Below, piece after piece: positions 16,098-24,926 of a stretch of DNA of 41,594 bases (its first letter is position 1; every line of letters begins with the position of its first letter). The notes under the pieces are model-generated. The model searched no databases. It saw only the letters and a list, made by a program, of their open reading frames with translations, and had not been told where the DNA came from. Origin of the DNA: Agrococcus sp. HG114 (GTDB taxonomy: Bacteria; Actinomycetota; Actinomycetes; Actinomycetales; Microbacteriaceae); contig NZ_JANQCH010000004.1 of assembly GCF_024723325.1 (NCBI RefSeq), positions 1 through 41,594 on the forward strand, in the 5' to 3' direction. The position numbers were made by a program, and so were the translations under genes.

Positions 16098-16810
16098 CGG
16101 GACTCGGTGGACGCGTCCGTCGTCGTCGGACCCGAGGCGACCGCCGGCTCTCCCGAGCGAGCGGCGGCGGCGGCGTCGGCACCCTTGCCGGCGCGGAGCT
16201 TCGCGGCGCGGCGGGCATCGACGAACACGCGCCCGTTCGAGAACTTGAGCAGGTAGCGCTCGGACATCGCCCGGATGACGAAGACCACGACGAGCACGGT
16301 GAGCGTCTTGTCGGGCAGCTCGAGCAGGAACGACGAGACCATCTGCGCGAGCCAGAACGGCGAGCCGGCCGCGATCATGGCCGCAGCGATCACCGACGAG
16401 ACGTGGCTCGAGAAGCCGCCGAAGACGATGTAGCGGATCGCGACGACCGCGAGCACCGAGGCGAGCACGACGATGAGGATCGAGACGATGATCTTCCACC
16501 AGCGGGTGAACATGCCGCGGCGGGCCATGATCCCGACGACCGCGCCCATGAAGGCGGCGAGCATCGTCCACGGCAGCGAGGTGGGGTCGGTCGCCGAGAC
16601 GACGAGCAGGCTCAGCGCACCGGTGACGGCACCGACCCACGGGCCCGCGAGCATTGCCACGAGGAACGTGCCGATCGAGTCGAGGTAGAGCGGCAGCTTG
16701 AGCGCCAGCGCGAGCGAGCCGCCGACGAAGTTGAGGGCGACGGCCATGGGGATCAGCAGGATCGCCATGAGGGTGAAGTCCTTCTTGATGGACTCGATGA
16801 ATCGTGACAT
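16094..16810 (-). CDS. ECF transporter substrate-binding (S) subunit, predicted nucleoside/base uptake
   Basis: 238 residues with six predicted membrane helices up to about residue 190 and then a charged, Ala-rich cytoplasmic tail. LYLDSIGTFLVAMLAGPWVGAVTGAL is a typical S-component helix pair with the small-residue face that meets EcfT. I cannot assign it to a named vitamin S family (RibU, ThiT, BioY and similar motifs are not evident). Its operon encodes a nucleoside hydrolase and a ribokinase, and a LacI regulator leads it, so I infer that it binds a nucleoside or a nucleoside-derived base. It starts 20 nt after the nucleoside hydrolase stop. Confidence 0.75.
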   Translation of the reverse strand: MSRFIESIKKDFTLMAILLIPMAVALNFVGGSLALALKLPLYLDSIGTFLVAMLAGPWVGAVTGALSLLVVSATDPTSLPWTMLAAFMGAVVGIMARRGMFTRWWKIIVSILIVVLASVLAVVAIRYIVFGGFSSHVSSVIAAAMIAAGSPFWLAQMVSSFLLELPDKTLTVLVVVFVIRAMSERYLLKFSNGRVFVDARRAAKLRAGKGADAAAAARSGEPAVASGPTTTDASTESR

Positions 16811-16830
16811 TTGGGTTGTCCTCTCGGGGG

Positions 16831-17805
16831 TCAGGGCCGGTACTCGACGTCGAGCACGGCGGTGATGTCTTCTGTCTCGGTGGGGAAGAGGGTGGTGAGC
16901 AGCAGCTGCATGAAGCGTCGGGTCTCGACGTTGTCGGTCGCGACGGCGGCGTTCGGCCGGCGGTCGCGATAGCGGCTGGTGCGGGCGACGACGGATCGGC
17001 CTTCGCAGAGGCCCTCGTCGCAGACTTCGATGTGGGCAGGGACGGTCTCGACCAGGGTGGGGTCGATGAGCATCGCGACGGCGAGCACGTCGCACAGCTC
17101 GGCGCCGACGACGCGGCGCCTGCGCCAATAGAAGTCGGCGTAGGAGCGCGTCATGTCGTAGATGAGGCGCGCCTGCGGGTGGTCGATCTGGTAGAGCAGC
17201 TCGCGCACGCCCGGGCTCATGAAGGCCCGACCGGTCGCGTCGAGGCCGACCATGGTGACGTTCGGGAAGCCGGCGGCCATCACGATGCGCGCCGCGTGCG
17301 GGTCGTGCCAGAAGTTGAACTCGGCCGAGGGCGTGATGTTGCCGGTGCCCTCGGCGCCGCCCATGAGCATGACGCCGGCGACCTTGTCGACGATCGTCGG
17401 GTCGAGCTCGAGCGCGCGGGCGATGTTGGTCAGCGGGCCGATCGGCACGAGCGTGATCTCGCCCGGGTGCGCGTTGATGGTCTCGACGATGAACGCCGCA
17501 GCCTCGCCCTCGCGCACCGGCGTCGTGGCCTCGGGCAGCGTGACGCCGCCGAGGCCGTCGCTGCCGTGGGCGGTCGAGGACCGGCCGGCGGCGTGGTGCA
17601 GCGGGGTGTCGGCGCCGCGCACCACCGGCACGTCGGAGCGGCCGGTGAGCTCGAGCACGGCGAGCGCGTTGCGCGTGGTGTGCTCGATGCCGACGTTGCC
17701 GCCGATCGTCGTGAGGCCGACGACCTCGAGTGAGGGATGCTGCAGCGCGAGTAGGAGCGCGATGGCGTCGTCGACCCCGGGGTCGGTGTCGATCAGGATC
17801 TTCAT
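16831..17805 (-). CDS. Inosine-uridine preferring nucleoside hydrolase family
   Basis: 324 residues, IunH family. The calcium- and ribose-binding signature DTDPGVDD is at residues 6-13. Further family blocks are LTTIGGNVG, LVPIGPLTNIARAL, LMGGA and the NFWHDPHAA metal/ribose stretch. The enzyme hydrolyses a ribonucleoside to ribose plus free base in the cytoplasm. Its neighbours fit this: ribokinase upstream (ATGA overlap) takes the ribose, and the ECF genes downstream probably bring the nucleoside in. Base preference cannot be told from sequence. The ATG at 17805 begins right before the signature, as usual. Confidence 0.9.
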   Translation of the reverse strand: MKILIDTDPGVDDAIALLLALQHPSLEVVGLTTIGGNVGIEHTTRNALAVLELTGRSDVPVVRGADTPLHHAAGRSSTAHGSDGLGGVTLPEATTPVREGEAAAFIVETINAHPGEITLVPIGPLTNIARALELDPTIVDKVAGVMLMGGAEGTGNITPSAEFNFWHDPHAARIVMAAGFPNVTMVGLDATGRAFMSPGVRELLYQIDHPQARLIYDMTRSYADFYWRRRRVVGAELCDVLAVAMLIDPTLVETVPAHIEVCDEGLCEGRSVVARTSRYRDRRPNAAVATDNVETRRFMQLLLTTLFPTETEDITAVLDVEYRP

Positions 17806-18740
17806 GCGGCGTCCTCTCGGGCCGGGCCCACGCCGAAGACCTCGGCGAGCTGGGCGGGGGTGGGGCTGCCGGCCTGGGCGCCGACGTGCAGGCAGGCGTG
17901 CGCGCCGGCGGCGCTCGCCCAGCGGGCCGCCGTCTCGAGCGGGTGCCCGTCGAGCAGGAACGCGGCGAGCGCCCCGACGTAGGTGTCGCCGGCGCCGGTG
18001 GAGTCCACGGCGTCGATCGGATGCGCTGCCACGCGGTGCGTGTCGGTGGCGGTCGCGAGCGCGGCGCCCTGGGCGCCGAGGGTGACGATCACGCTGAGGC
18101 GGCGCTGCGCCGCGAGCTGCGCGGCCACCGCGGCCGGATCGCCGCCCTCCTCGCCGCCCGCGACGACGGCGAGCTCGAACTCGTTCACGACGAGCACGTC
18201 GACGTAGGGCAGCAACGCGTCGATGCGCGCGGCGGGGGCGGCGTTGACGATCGTGAGCGCGCCGCGCTCGCGCGCGATCTCGAGCGCGCGGGCGTTCGCG
18301 GCGGCGGGGATCTCGTGCTGGAGCAGCAGCACGTCGCCGGCCCGGAGCTCTTCGAGGCCGGATGCGGCGAAGTCGGCGTCGACCGCGGCGTTGGCGCCGC
18401 CGATGACGATGATGGCGTTCTGCCCGTCGTCGGTGCGGACCACGAGCGCCTGACCGGTGGGCGTGTGCTCGGCGACCTCGAGGCGGTCGGTGTTGACGCC
18501 CCGCTCAGCGAGGTTCTCGCGCATCGCGGCGCCGGCCGCGTCGTCGCCGACCAGGGCGACCATGGTGGTCGGCGCCCCCATGGCGGCGGCCGCGACGGCC
18601 TGGTTGGCGCCCTTGCCGCCGGGCGAGCGCTCGATCGTGCTGCCCTGCACCGTCTCGCCCAGCGCCGGGTAGACGGGGGTGGAGATCATGATGTCCTCGT
18701 TGACGCTGCCGACGACGAAGATGCGCGCCGGCCGGGTCAT
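17802..18740 (-). CDS. rbsK: Ribokinase
   Basis: 312 residues, PfkB family. The ribose-binding GGKGANQA is at 41-48 and the anion-hole/catalytic GAGD at 249-252, with D252 as base. An N-terminal VVGSVNEDI matches the ribokinase start block. It phosphorylates D-ribose to ribose 5-phosphate with ATP. In this operon the ribose should come from the nucleoside hydrolase encoded next. Start and stop overlap the neighbours by four bases on both sides (ATGA), so lacI, rbsK and the hydrolase gene are tightly coupled. A nucleoside kinase of the same family is the alternative reading. Confidence 0.88.
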   Translation of the reverse strand: MTRPARIFVVGSVNEDIMISTPVYPALGETVQGSTIERSPGGKGANQAVAAAAMGAPTTMVALVGDDAAGAAMRENLAERGVNTDRLEVAEHTPTGQALVVRTDDGQNAIIVIGGANAAVDADFAASGLEELRAGDVLLLQHEIPAAANARALEIARERGALTIVNAAPAARIDALLPYVDVLVVNEFELAVVAGGEEGGDPAAVAAQLAAQRRLSVIVTLGAQGAALATATDTHRVAAHPIDAVDSTGAGDTYVGALAAFLLDGHPLETAARWASAAGAHACLHVGAQAGSPTPAQLAEVFGVGPAREDAA

Positions 18741-19756
18741 GCGTCGCCGCCCGTCGACTCGCGCACGACGAGCTCGCCGGCGAAGCGGTGCACCGGTCGG
18801 CTCTCGGCGGGCTGCGCCTCGCCCTGCATGAGGCGCACGAGGTGCGTGACGGCCTCGCGGGCGATCTCGGAGATCGGCTGCCGATAGGTCGTCAGGCTCG
18901 GCGACACGTACTCGCCGACCTCCACGCCGTCGAAGCCGGCGATGAGCAGGTCGCCGCCGATCGCGGCGCCGCGCTGCTTGGCGGCGACGATCGCACCGAT
19001 GGCCATCATGTCGTTCGCAGCGAAGATGACGCCCACCGACGCATCCGCCAGCCACTCGGCCGCGAGCTCGTGCCCGCTGGCCTCGGTGAAGTCGCCGTGC
19101 ACGATGGTGACGTCGACCGCGCGGCCGGCGGCTCGGGCGGCGTCGATCGCCTCGACCATGCCCGCGAGGCGATCCTCGGTGACGTCGAGGCCCTCGGGGC
19201 CGGCGATGTGGAGGAGCCGGAGCGGCCTGGCCGCGGCGCGCTCGAGGAGGTGCGCCGTCACGGTGCGCGCCCCGTCGGCGTTCGCGATCTGGAAGAGCGG
19301 GATGGTGGCGCTCGCGGGAGCGCGGTCGAATGCGACGACCGGCACGGCGATGCTGCCGCTGAGCGCGGCGTCGTCGTCGTCGCGGCCCCGCCCGACGAGC
19401 ACGAGCCCGTCGACGGCCCGCGTGCGAGCGAGCGTCTCGGCGGTCGGCAGCGGGTCGGGGCTGAGGGAGATGGAGACGGTCAGGCCGTGCTCGGCGGCCA
19501 CTTCGACGACCTGCTCGATGAGGCGGGGGAAGAACGGGTTCTGCAGGCCGGGGAGCACCACGCCGATGGTGTTCGTGCGCGCCGCGCGCAGGTTGCGGGC
19601 GACCTGCGAGGGATGGAAGTCGAGCTCGTGCATCGCCTTGCGCACCTGGGCGGTGAGCTCGGCCGAGACGCTGGGCTTGCCGTTGAGCACGCGGGAGACC
19701 GTGGGCACAGAGACGCCTGCGCGCTCTGCCACGTCTCGCATCGTTGCGTTCGACAC
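18737..19756 (-). CDS. LacI-family regulator of the nucleoside/ECF operon
   Basis: 339 residues. The N-terminal HTH is standard (MRDVAERAGVSVPTVSRVLNGKPSVS), followed by the hinge helix and a periplasmic-binding-protein-like effector domain (about 65-330) as in ribose/purine regulators. Effector is probably ribose, a ribose phosphate or a nucleoside, by analogy and by operon content. The GTG at 19756 is preferred because GGAGG lies 5 nt upstream; an ATG at 19741 has no ribosome site. The gene is first in the operon it should control, so it is autoregulated through the two operators next to its promoter. Confidence 0.88.
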   Translation of the reverse strand: MSNATMRDVAERAGVSVPTVSRVLNGKPSVSAELTAQVRKAMHELDFHPSQVARNLRAARTNTIGVVLPGLQNPFFPRLIEQVVEVAAEHGLTVSISLSPDPLPTAETLARTRAVDGLVLVGRGRDDDDAALSGSIAVPVVAFDRAPASATIPLFQIANADGARTVTAHLLERAAARPLRLLHIAGPEGLDVTEDRLAGMVEAIDAARAAGRAVDVTIVHGDFTEASGHELAAEWLADASVGVIFAANDMMAIGAIVAAKQRGAAIGGDLLIAGFDGVEVGEYVSPSLTTYRQPISEIAREAVTHLVRLMQGEAQPAESRPVHRFAGELVVRESTGGDA

Positions 19757-19766
19757 CCTTGCCTCC

Positions 19767-19783
19767 GAGAAATCGTTATCTCG
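19767..19783 (-). promoter_or_regulatory. LacI-type operator O1 (promoter-proximal)
   Basis: GAGAAATCGTTATCTCG, a 17-bp imperfect palindrome centred on CG, as usual for LacI-family sites. It covers the likely transcription start and 5' leader of the lacI-led operon. Confidence 0.65.
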
Positions 19784-19788
19784 TCTGG

Positions 19789-19816
19789 ACAGTACATCGG
19801 GATATCGATTTCACAA
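19789..19816 (-). promoter_or_regulatory. Promoter of the lacI-rbsK-nucleoside hydrolase-ECF operon
   Basis: On the minus strand, TTGTGA (19816 to 19811) and TACTGT (19794 to 19789) are 16 nt apart. Both LacI-type operators touch it: one overlaps the -35 box and spacer, the other lies where transcription should begin. Confidence 0.55.
19798..19814 (-). promoter_or_regulatory. LacI-type operator O2 (overlaps the -35 box)
   Basis: On the minus strand GTGAAATCGATATCCCG, identical at 14 of 17 positions to O1. It overlaps the -35 box and spacer of the operon promoter. The rest of the gap 19815-19978 shows no further clear element. Confidence 0.65.
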
Positions 19817-19978
19817 AATTGCGCGTCGGTGCGGGGCCATCGTGCCGATGCCCGGAGCGCGACAGGGCGCAGAGGCGGCTCCTCGCCATGCCACGGGCGT
19901 GCTCGAGGCTTCCCTCATGATTCTCGATCTGCGGGAACGCGGTTGGAGTCCGCCGCCGAGCCGTCACACACTGCAGGG

Positions 19979-21355
19979 ATGAGCACAGCAGCTGACCTCG
20001 TCGTGTCGGGGCGCGTCCGGCAGGCAGATGGCGCCTACGCGCCCGGTTCCGTCTGGATCGCGGGGGGGCGGATCGGCGCCGTCACGGCGGGCGCGCCGAC
20101 GCCGGCCGAGCTGCAGGGCGCGAAGCACGTCGACGTGGGCGAGGCGTTCGTGCTGCCCGGTGCGATCGACGCGCACGTGCACTCCTACTCCCACGACGGT
20201 GAGGGCATCGAGACCGCTACCCGCTCGGCCGCGGCCGGCGGCGTGACCACGATCGTCGAGATGCCCTTCGATGTCACCGGCCCCGTCAAGGACGCCGACC
20301 GGGTGCTCGCGAAGCGCGACATCGTCGCCCGCGAGGCGGTCACCGACGTGGCGCTGCTCGGCACGCTGTGGCCCGGCGGCGGCTGGCGGCAGACGGAGGC
20401 GATGGCCGAGGCCGGCGTCGTCGGCTTCAAGGTCTCGCTGTACCACACCGACACGAACCGCTTCCCGCGCGTCGACGACGCCGAGCTCCTCGACGTCATG
20501 GCGGCGACGACCGCCGTCGGCCGCACCCTCTGCGTACACGCTGAGAACAACGAGATCGTGCAGCACCTCCAGCGGGTCGAGCAGGGCTCGAACCCCTACG
20601 ACCCGCTCACCCACGTGCGCACCCGCCCGCCGGTGTCGGAGTCGCTCGGCGTGCTCACCGCGATGGAGATCGCCCGCGACCGCGGCACGAAGCTGCACCT
20701 GTGCCACATGTCGATCCCGCGCGCGGCGAAGCTGGCCCGCTGGTGGAACGAGGACGGTGCCGACATCTCGCTCGAGACCTGCCCGCACTACCTCACGTTC
20801 ACCGCCGACGACATGCACGAGCACGGCGCGAGGCTGAAGATCAACCCGCCGCTGCGCAGCGCCGAGCACCGCGACGGGCTCTGGGCGAAGATCGCCGCCG
20901 GCATGGTCGACGTCATCTCCTCCGACCACGCGCCCTGGCCGCTGGCCAAGAAGGAGCACCAGCACATCCTCGAGAACGCCTCCGGCACCCCCGGCGTCGA
21001 GACGCTCGTCGCGGTCACGCTCGGGGGCGCGCTGCAGCGCGACCCCGACCCCGCGGGCCTCTTCGACCAGGCGGTCGCGGGCCTCACGTCGGGCCCCGCC
21101 GAGCGCTTCGGCCTGGGAGCCCGGAAGGGTCGCATCGCCGAGGGCTACGATGCCGATCTGATGGTCTTCCGACCCGACGCGACGCACGCCGTCGACGAGG
21201 CGGCGCTGCACTCCAACGCGGGCTGGAGCCCCTACGCGGGCCTGCGCACCGGCGGCTACGTCGAGGCGACGTTCCTCCGCGGCAAGCAGATCTGGAGCTC
21301 GGCGACGGGCGAGCTCGGCGCGCCCGGCAACGGCCAGCTGGTCACCCGGGACTGA
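19979..21355 (+). CDS. Allantoinase/hydantoinase-like cyclic amidohydrolase
   Basis: 458 residues, the length of allantoinases. The binuclear metal site can be read off: H66 and H68 (DAHVH), K151 expected to be carbamylated (VGFKVSL), H187 (VHAEN), H243 (LCHMS) and D316 (SSDHAP). ETCPHYLTF and KINPPLR are also typical of allantoinase. It should open a cyclic ureide such as allantoin or a hydantoin to an N-carbamoyl product. The ATG at 19979 has a GCAGGG ribosome-like site close by. It leads an operon with an IclR regulator, an M20 amidohydrolase that can take the opened product, and a transporter. Allantoin is my first guess, a hydantoin the second. Confidence 0.82.
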   Translation: MSTAADLVVSGRVRQADGAYAPGSVWIAGGRIGAVTAGAPTPAELQGAKHVDVGEAFVLPGAIDAHVHSYSHDGEGIETATRSAAAGGVTTIVEMPFDVTGPVKDADRVLAKRDIVAREAVTDVALLGTLWPGGGWRQTEAMAEAGVVGFKVSLYHTDTNRFPRVDDAELLDVMAATTAVGRTLCVHAENNEIVQHLQRVEQGSNPYDPLTHVRTRPPVSESLGVLTAMEIARDRGTKLHLCHMSIPRAAKLARWWNEDGADISLETCPHYLTFTADDMHEHGARLKINPPLRSAEHRDGLWAKIAAGMVDVISSDHAPWPLAKKEHQHILENASGTPGVETLVAVTLGGALQRDPDPAGLFDQAVAGLTSGPAERFGLGARKGRIAEGYDADLMVFRPDATHAVDEAALHSNAGWSPYAGLRTGGYVEATFLRGKQIWSSATGELGAPGNGQLVTRD

Positions 21356-21357
21356 TC

Positions 21358-22173
21358 GTGGACACGACGCTGGGGCGCATCCTCTCGTCCGGGGCGGAGG
21401 GGTCGTCGATCCTCGCCCGCGGGCTGGGACTGCTGCACCTGGTGTCGACCTCGAGCGGCGCGAGCGTGCGCGAGCTCGCCGAAGGGACGGGCATCCCGCT
21501 CGCCACGACCTACCGCCTCGTGGCGCAGCTGCGCGACGCGGGCTTCGTCGTCGAGTACGACGGGCGCATCCACGCCGGCTCCGCGATGGCGCAGCCGCGA
21601 GACGAGGAGCGGCAGCACCTCGTCGACTTCGCCCGCCCCGCGCTCGCCGGCGCCGTCCGCTCGACCGGCCTCACCGCGGTGCTCACAGTGCGCGTACACA
21701 CGCTCGCGCTCTGCCTCGACGTCCTCACCCTCAGCCGCGGCCCCTCCGCGGTCTACAAGGTCGGGCAGACGCGCGCGCTGCACGCCGGCGCGAGCGCCAC
21801 GCCGCTGCTCGCGTTCGCCTCGCAGGCCGTCATCGACAACGCGCTCGCCACGAACCTCCGCCGCTACACCTCGACCACGCCCACGGCGGAGGCGCTGCGC
21901 GACAAGCTCGCCGAGATCCGCACGCGCGGCTACGACGTCACGCACGGCGAGCTGCAGCCCGGGTGGACGGCGGTCGGCCTGCCACTGCTGCAGCGCGGCG
22001 AGGCCTACTGCTGCCTCTCGCTCGTCGGCCAGTCGTCGAGCATCCCGGACCCCGCCGCCGTCGTCGCCGTGCTCCGCGACGCCGCCGTGCTGATCGACCG
22101 CAACCTCCCGGAGACGGGCGCCATCCGCCTCTGGAACCCCAGCGACCCCACAGAACCCGGAGACCGCACGTGA
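21358..22173 (+). CDS. IclR-family regulator of the ureide operon
   Basis: 271 residues. The N-terminal winged HTH (about 17-70) includes SVRELAEGTGIPLATTYRLVAQLRDAGFV; the C-terminal IclR effector domain follows to about 255. It starts with GTG only 2 nt after the upstream stop and its end overlaps the next start, so it is inside the operon it probably controls. IclR proteins such as AllR regulate allantoin use in enteric bacteria, which matches the neighbouring enzymes. I could not identify its operator. It differs clearly from the second IclR protein of this window (37648). Confidence 0.85.
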   Translation: MDTTLGRILSSGAEGSSILARGLGLLHLVSTSSGASVRELAEGTGIPLATTYRLVAQLRDAGFVVEYDGRIHAGSAMAQPRDEERQHLVDFARPALAGAVRSTGLTAVLTVRVHTLALCLDVLTLSRGPSAVYKVGQTRALHAGASATPLLAFASQAVIDNALATNLRRYTSTTPTAEALRDKLAEIRTRGYDVTHGELQPGWTAVGLPLLQRGEAYCCLSLVGQSSSIPDPAAVVAVLRDAAVLIDRNLPETGAIRLWNPSDPTEPGDRT

Positions 22174-23435
22174 GCGCACGCATCCTCACCCCCGACGCCG
22201 ACGCGATCGAGGCCTCCATCGCGCAGCTCGCCGGCATCGTCGACGACAGCGAGGAGGGCTGGACGCGGCAGGTCTTCTCCGACCCGTACAAGCTCTCGCG
22301 CGAGTCGGTGGCCGAGCGGATGCGCGAGGCCGGCCTCGAGGTGCACGTCGATGGTGGCGGCAACATCGTGGGCCGTCTCGCCGGCACCCGCGGCGGCGAA
22401 CTGAAGCCCCTCATGACCGGCTCGCACACCGACACGGTGCGCGCGGGCGGCCGCTTCGACGGCATCGTGGGCGTACTCGGCGCGATCGAGGCGGTCGCGG
22501 CCATGCGCCGCGCGGGCGTGCAGCTGCAGCGCGACCTCTACGTCGTCGACTTCCTCGGCGAGGAGCCGAACGAGTTCGGCGTCTCGTGCGTCGGCTCCCG
22601 CTCCGTCGCCGGCGTCCTGCTGCCCGAGCACCTCGACATGCGCGGCACGAGCGGCGCGACCCTGGGCGGCACGATGGAGCGGTTCGGCCTCGACCCGCAG
22701 CGCGCGCTCGCGAACGCCTGGCAGCCCGGCGCTCTGCACGCCTACATCGAGCTGCACATCGAGCAGGGCCCGATGCTCGAGCGCTCCGGCGACCAGATCG
22801 GCGTCGTGACCGCGATCGCGGGCATCGACCGGCTCATGGCCACCTTCACCGGCCGGCAGGACCACGCGGGCGCCACACCCATGGACGCGCGGATGGATGC
22901 GCTCACCGCGGCCGCGTCCGCCGTCCTCACGATCGAGCGCGAGGGCTGCGGCGCGCCCGTCCACGGGGTCGCCACCACAGGCCGCATCGAGGCGTACCCG
23001 GGCTCGTTCAACATCGTGCCCTCGGAGGCGCGCCTGTGGGCAGAGCTGCGCTCGACCGACTCGGAGTGGCTGAGCGGCGTCAAGGGCCGGCTCGCGAAGG
23101 AGATCGGCGAGGAGGCGGAGCGCCGCGGCGTCGGCCTCATGATCGAGTGGCTCACCGACCAGGATGCCGTGCCCACCTCGCCTGCGATCCGCGACATCAT
23201 CGCGCGCAGCGCCGACAGGCTCGGCTACTCCTGGAAGCCCGTGCCCTCCGGCGCCGGGCATGACGCCGCGCACCTCGCGCACCTCGGCCCCATGGCCATG
23301 ATCTTCATCCCCTCCGTCGGCGGTCGCAGCCACGCCCCCGAGGAGTTCACCCCGACGGACGACATCGTGCGCGGTGTCGACGTCCTCATCGACGTGCTCA
23401 CCGAGCTCGATCGCGCTGAGGCGCTGCTCGCCTGA
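22170..23435 (+). CDS. M20-family allantoate / N-carbamoyl-L-amino acid amidohydrolase
   Basis: 421 residues of the AllC/HyuC group of M20 metallohydrolases. Metal-site and fold motifs are GSHTDTVRAGGRFDG, LGEEPNEFGVSCVGSR, HIEQGP, the dimerisation-lid motif GRQDHAGATPM, and the C-terminal SGAGHDA. Members hydrolyse allantoate to ureidoglycine-type products, or cleave N-carbamoyl-L-amino acids or N-carbamoyl-beta-alanine. It would act directly after the ring-opening hydrolase encoded two genes upstream. GTG at 22170 overlaps the IclR stop (GTGA) and has GGAG upstream. The exact substrate cannot be separated by motifs alone. Confidence 0.87.
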   Translation: MSARILTPDADAIEASIAQLAGIVDDSEEGWTRQVFSDPYKLSRESVAERMREAGLEVHVDGGGNIVGRLAGTRGGELKPLMTGSHTDTVRAGGRFDGIVGVLGAIEAVAAMRRAGVQLQRDLYVVDFLGEEPNEFGVSCVGSRSVAGVLLPEHLDMRGTSGATLGGTMERFGLDPQRALANAWQPGALHAYIELHIEQGPMLERSGDQIGVVTAIAGIDRLMATFTGRQDHAGATPMDARMDALTAAASAVLTIEREGCGAPVHGVATTGRIEAYPGSFNIVPSEARLWAELRSTDSEWLSGVKGRLAKEIGEEAERRGVGLMIEWLTDQDAVPTSPAIRDIIARSADRLGYSWKPVPSGAGHDAAHLAHLGPMAMIFIPSVGGRSHAPEEFTPTDDIVRGVDVLIDVLTELDRAEALLA

Positions 23436-23475
23436 GCCGAACCAACCCATCCCAACTCCGAACGCAAGGGTCACC

Positions 23476-24804
23476 ATGTCCATGACTGCTTCCGCGACGC
23501 CGCCCAATGTCGGGCGCTCGAAGGAGAAGGATCCGCTCCGCAAGGTCGTCGTCGCCGCAGCCGCCGGCAACGCCCTCGAGTGGTTCGACTTCTCCAGCTA
23601 CGCCTTCTTCGCCGCCTACATCAGCGCGAACTTCTTCATGCAGGGCGACGCCGGCTCGGGGATGATCGCGACGTTCCTCGTCTTCGCCGTCGGCTTCATC
23701 GCCCGCCCGCTCGGCGCGATCGTGCTCGGCTCGTACGGCGACACGCACGGCCGCAAGGCGACGCTCATGCTGACGGTGTCGCTCATGGCGGTCGGCACGT
23801 TCATCATCGGCTTCGCCCCGCCGATCTGGGCAATCGGCATCGGCGCGCCCATCCTCCTGACGATCGGCCGGCTCTTCCAGGGCTTCTCCGCCGGCGGTGA
23901 GATCGGCGGCGCGACGTCCTACCTGGTCGAGAAGGCGCCGCCGGAGCGCCGGGCTGGCCTCACCGGCTGGCTGCAGGGCTCCATGGGCATCGCGAATGCG
24001 ATGTCGGCGCTGCTCGGCGTCATCATCACCGCCTCGTTCCCCGAGAGCGAGATCGTCGAGTGGGCCTGGCGCATCCCGTTCGTCGTCGGCCTGCTGATCG
24101 TGCCGGTCGCCATCTACATCCGGAAGCAGCTGGATGAGACCGAGGAGTTCCTCCAGATGAAGGAGGAGATCGGCAGCGCGAAGCAGTCGCCGATCCGCGA
24201 CCTGCTGCGCTCCTACCCGAAGCACCTCGTCGTGGCGGCGCTCATGGCGATCCTGTGGCAGGTCAGCGTCTACGCGCTCGTGATCTACTCGACCGTCTAC
24301 TACGCATCGGGTGCGGCAGGCCTGGGGTTCACCTCGAACGAGGCGTTCTGGGCTTCGCTCGCCGGCAACCTCGTGATGATCTTCGCGTGCGTCTACGCGG
24401 GCCGCCTCGCCGACCGGTTCGGAACCCGCCGCACGCTGCGCTGGTCGATCTGGACGCTCATCGCCGTCCCCGTGCCGGCACTCGCGCTGCTGCACGCCGT
24501 GCCGGAGATGCCGATGCTCATCGCCGTGCACATCGTGCTGTGCGTCGCGGTCTCGGGCTTCGCGGGCATCATCCCCTCGGCGCTCGCGCGGGTCTTCCCG
24601 CCCGAGGTGCGGTCGACCGGCACCAGCTTCTCCTACAACATCGCCGCGATCTTCTTCGCCGGCTTCACCCCGGCCCTGATGACGTGGGCGATCGGGTTCA
24701 CGCCGCTCGCGACGGGCATCTACGTCGCGCTCGCGGGCCTCGTGGCCCTCGCGACCATGCCCGTCTTCCTGCGCATGATCGCGAGCAGGGAGTCGGTCGA
24801 CTGA
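23476..24804 (+). CDS. MFS transporter, metabolite:H+ symporter (MHS) type
   Basis: 442 residues, twelve predicted membrane helices. MHS hallmarks are NALEWFDFSSYAF, RPLGAIVLGSYGDTHGRK and RLFQGFSAGGEIGG. It lies 40 nt after the amidohydrolase gene on the same strand and ends with a hairpin, so it is the last gene of the ureide operon and probably brings in its substrate. It is only distantly like the other MHS transporter of the window (9155-10552), which is under riboswitch control. Confidence 0.85.
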   Translation: MSMTASATPPNVGRSKEKDPLRKVVVAAAAGNALEWFDFSSYAFFAAYISANFFMQGDAGSGMIATFLVFAVGFIARPLGAIVLGSYGDTHGRKATLMLTVSLMAVGTFIIGFAPPIWAIGIGAPILLTIGRLFQGFSAGGEIGGATSYLVEKAPPERRAGLTGWLQGSMGIANAMSALLGVIITASFPESEIVEWAWRIPFVVGLLIVPVAIYIRKQLDETEEFLQMKEEIGSAKQSPIRDLLRSYPKHLVVAALMAILWQVSVYALVIYSTVYYASGAAGLGFTSNEAFWASLAGNLVMIFACVYAGRLADRFGTRRTLRWSIWTLIAVPVPALALLHAVPEMPMLIAVHIVLCVAVSGFAGIIPSALARVFPPEVRSTGTSFSYNIAAIFFAGFTPALMTWAIGFTPLATGIYVALAGLVALATMPVFLRMIASRESVD

Positions 24805-24842
24805 CCCGTGTCGCGGTCGGGAGCGCCCGCTCGCGGCAGCGG

Positions 24843-24884
24843 TGCCCCGTGGCCGACCGGCTCCTCCCCGGCCGCCGCGGGGCA
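24843..24884 (+). terminator. Hairpin terminator after the ureide operon
   Basis: TGCCCCG pairs with CGGGGCA and an inner GGCCG with CGGCC, 38 nt after the transporter stop. No T-run follows. Confidence 0.5.
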
Positions 24885-24914
24885 TCCGCCGCTTCCGGGG
24901 CACCGGCGCGCGGG

Positions 24915-24920
24915 TAGCCT
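24915..24920 (+). promoter_or_regulatory. Candidate -10 box of a leaderless small gene
   Basis: TAGCCT is followed by six bases and then the ATG at 24927. There is no ribosome site between them, which is the usual layout of leaderless actinobacterial messages. No clear -35 box. Confidence 0.35.
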
Positions 24921-24926
24921 CGCCAC

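Noticed and set aside
23438-23464. CGAACC and CGAAC pair resembling the regulon operator, before the second MHS transporter
   Set aside because: The middle half-site is absent and the outer spacing is 21 instead of 20; it lies within an operon.
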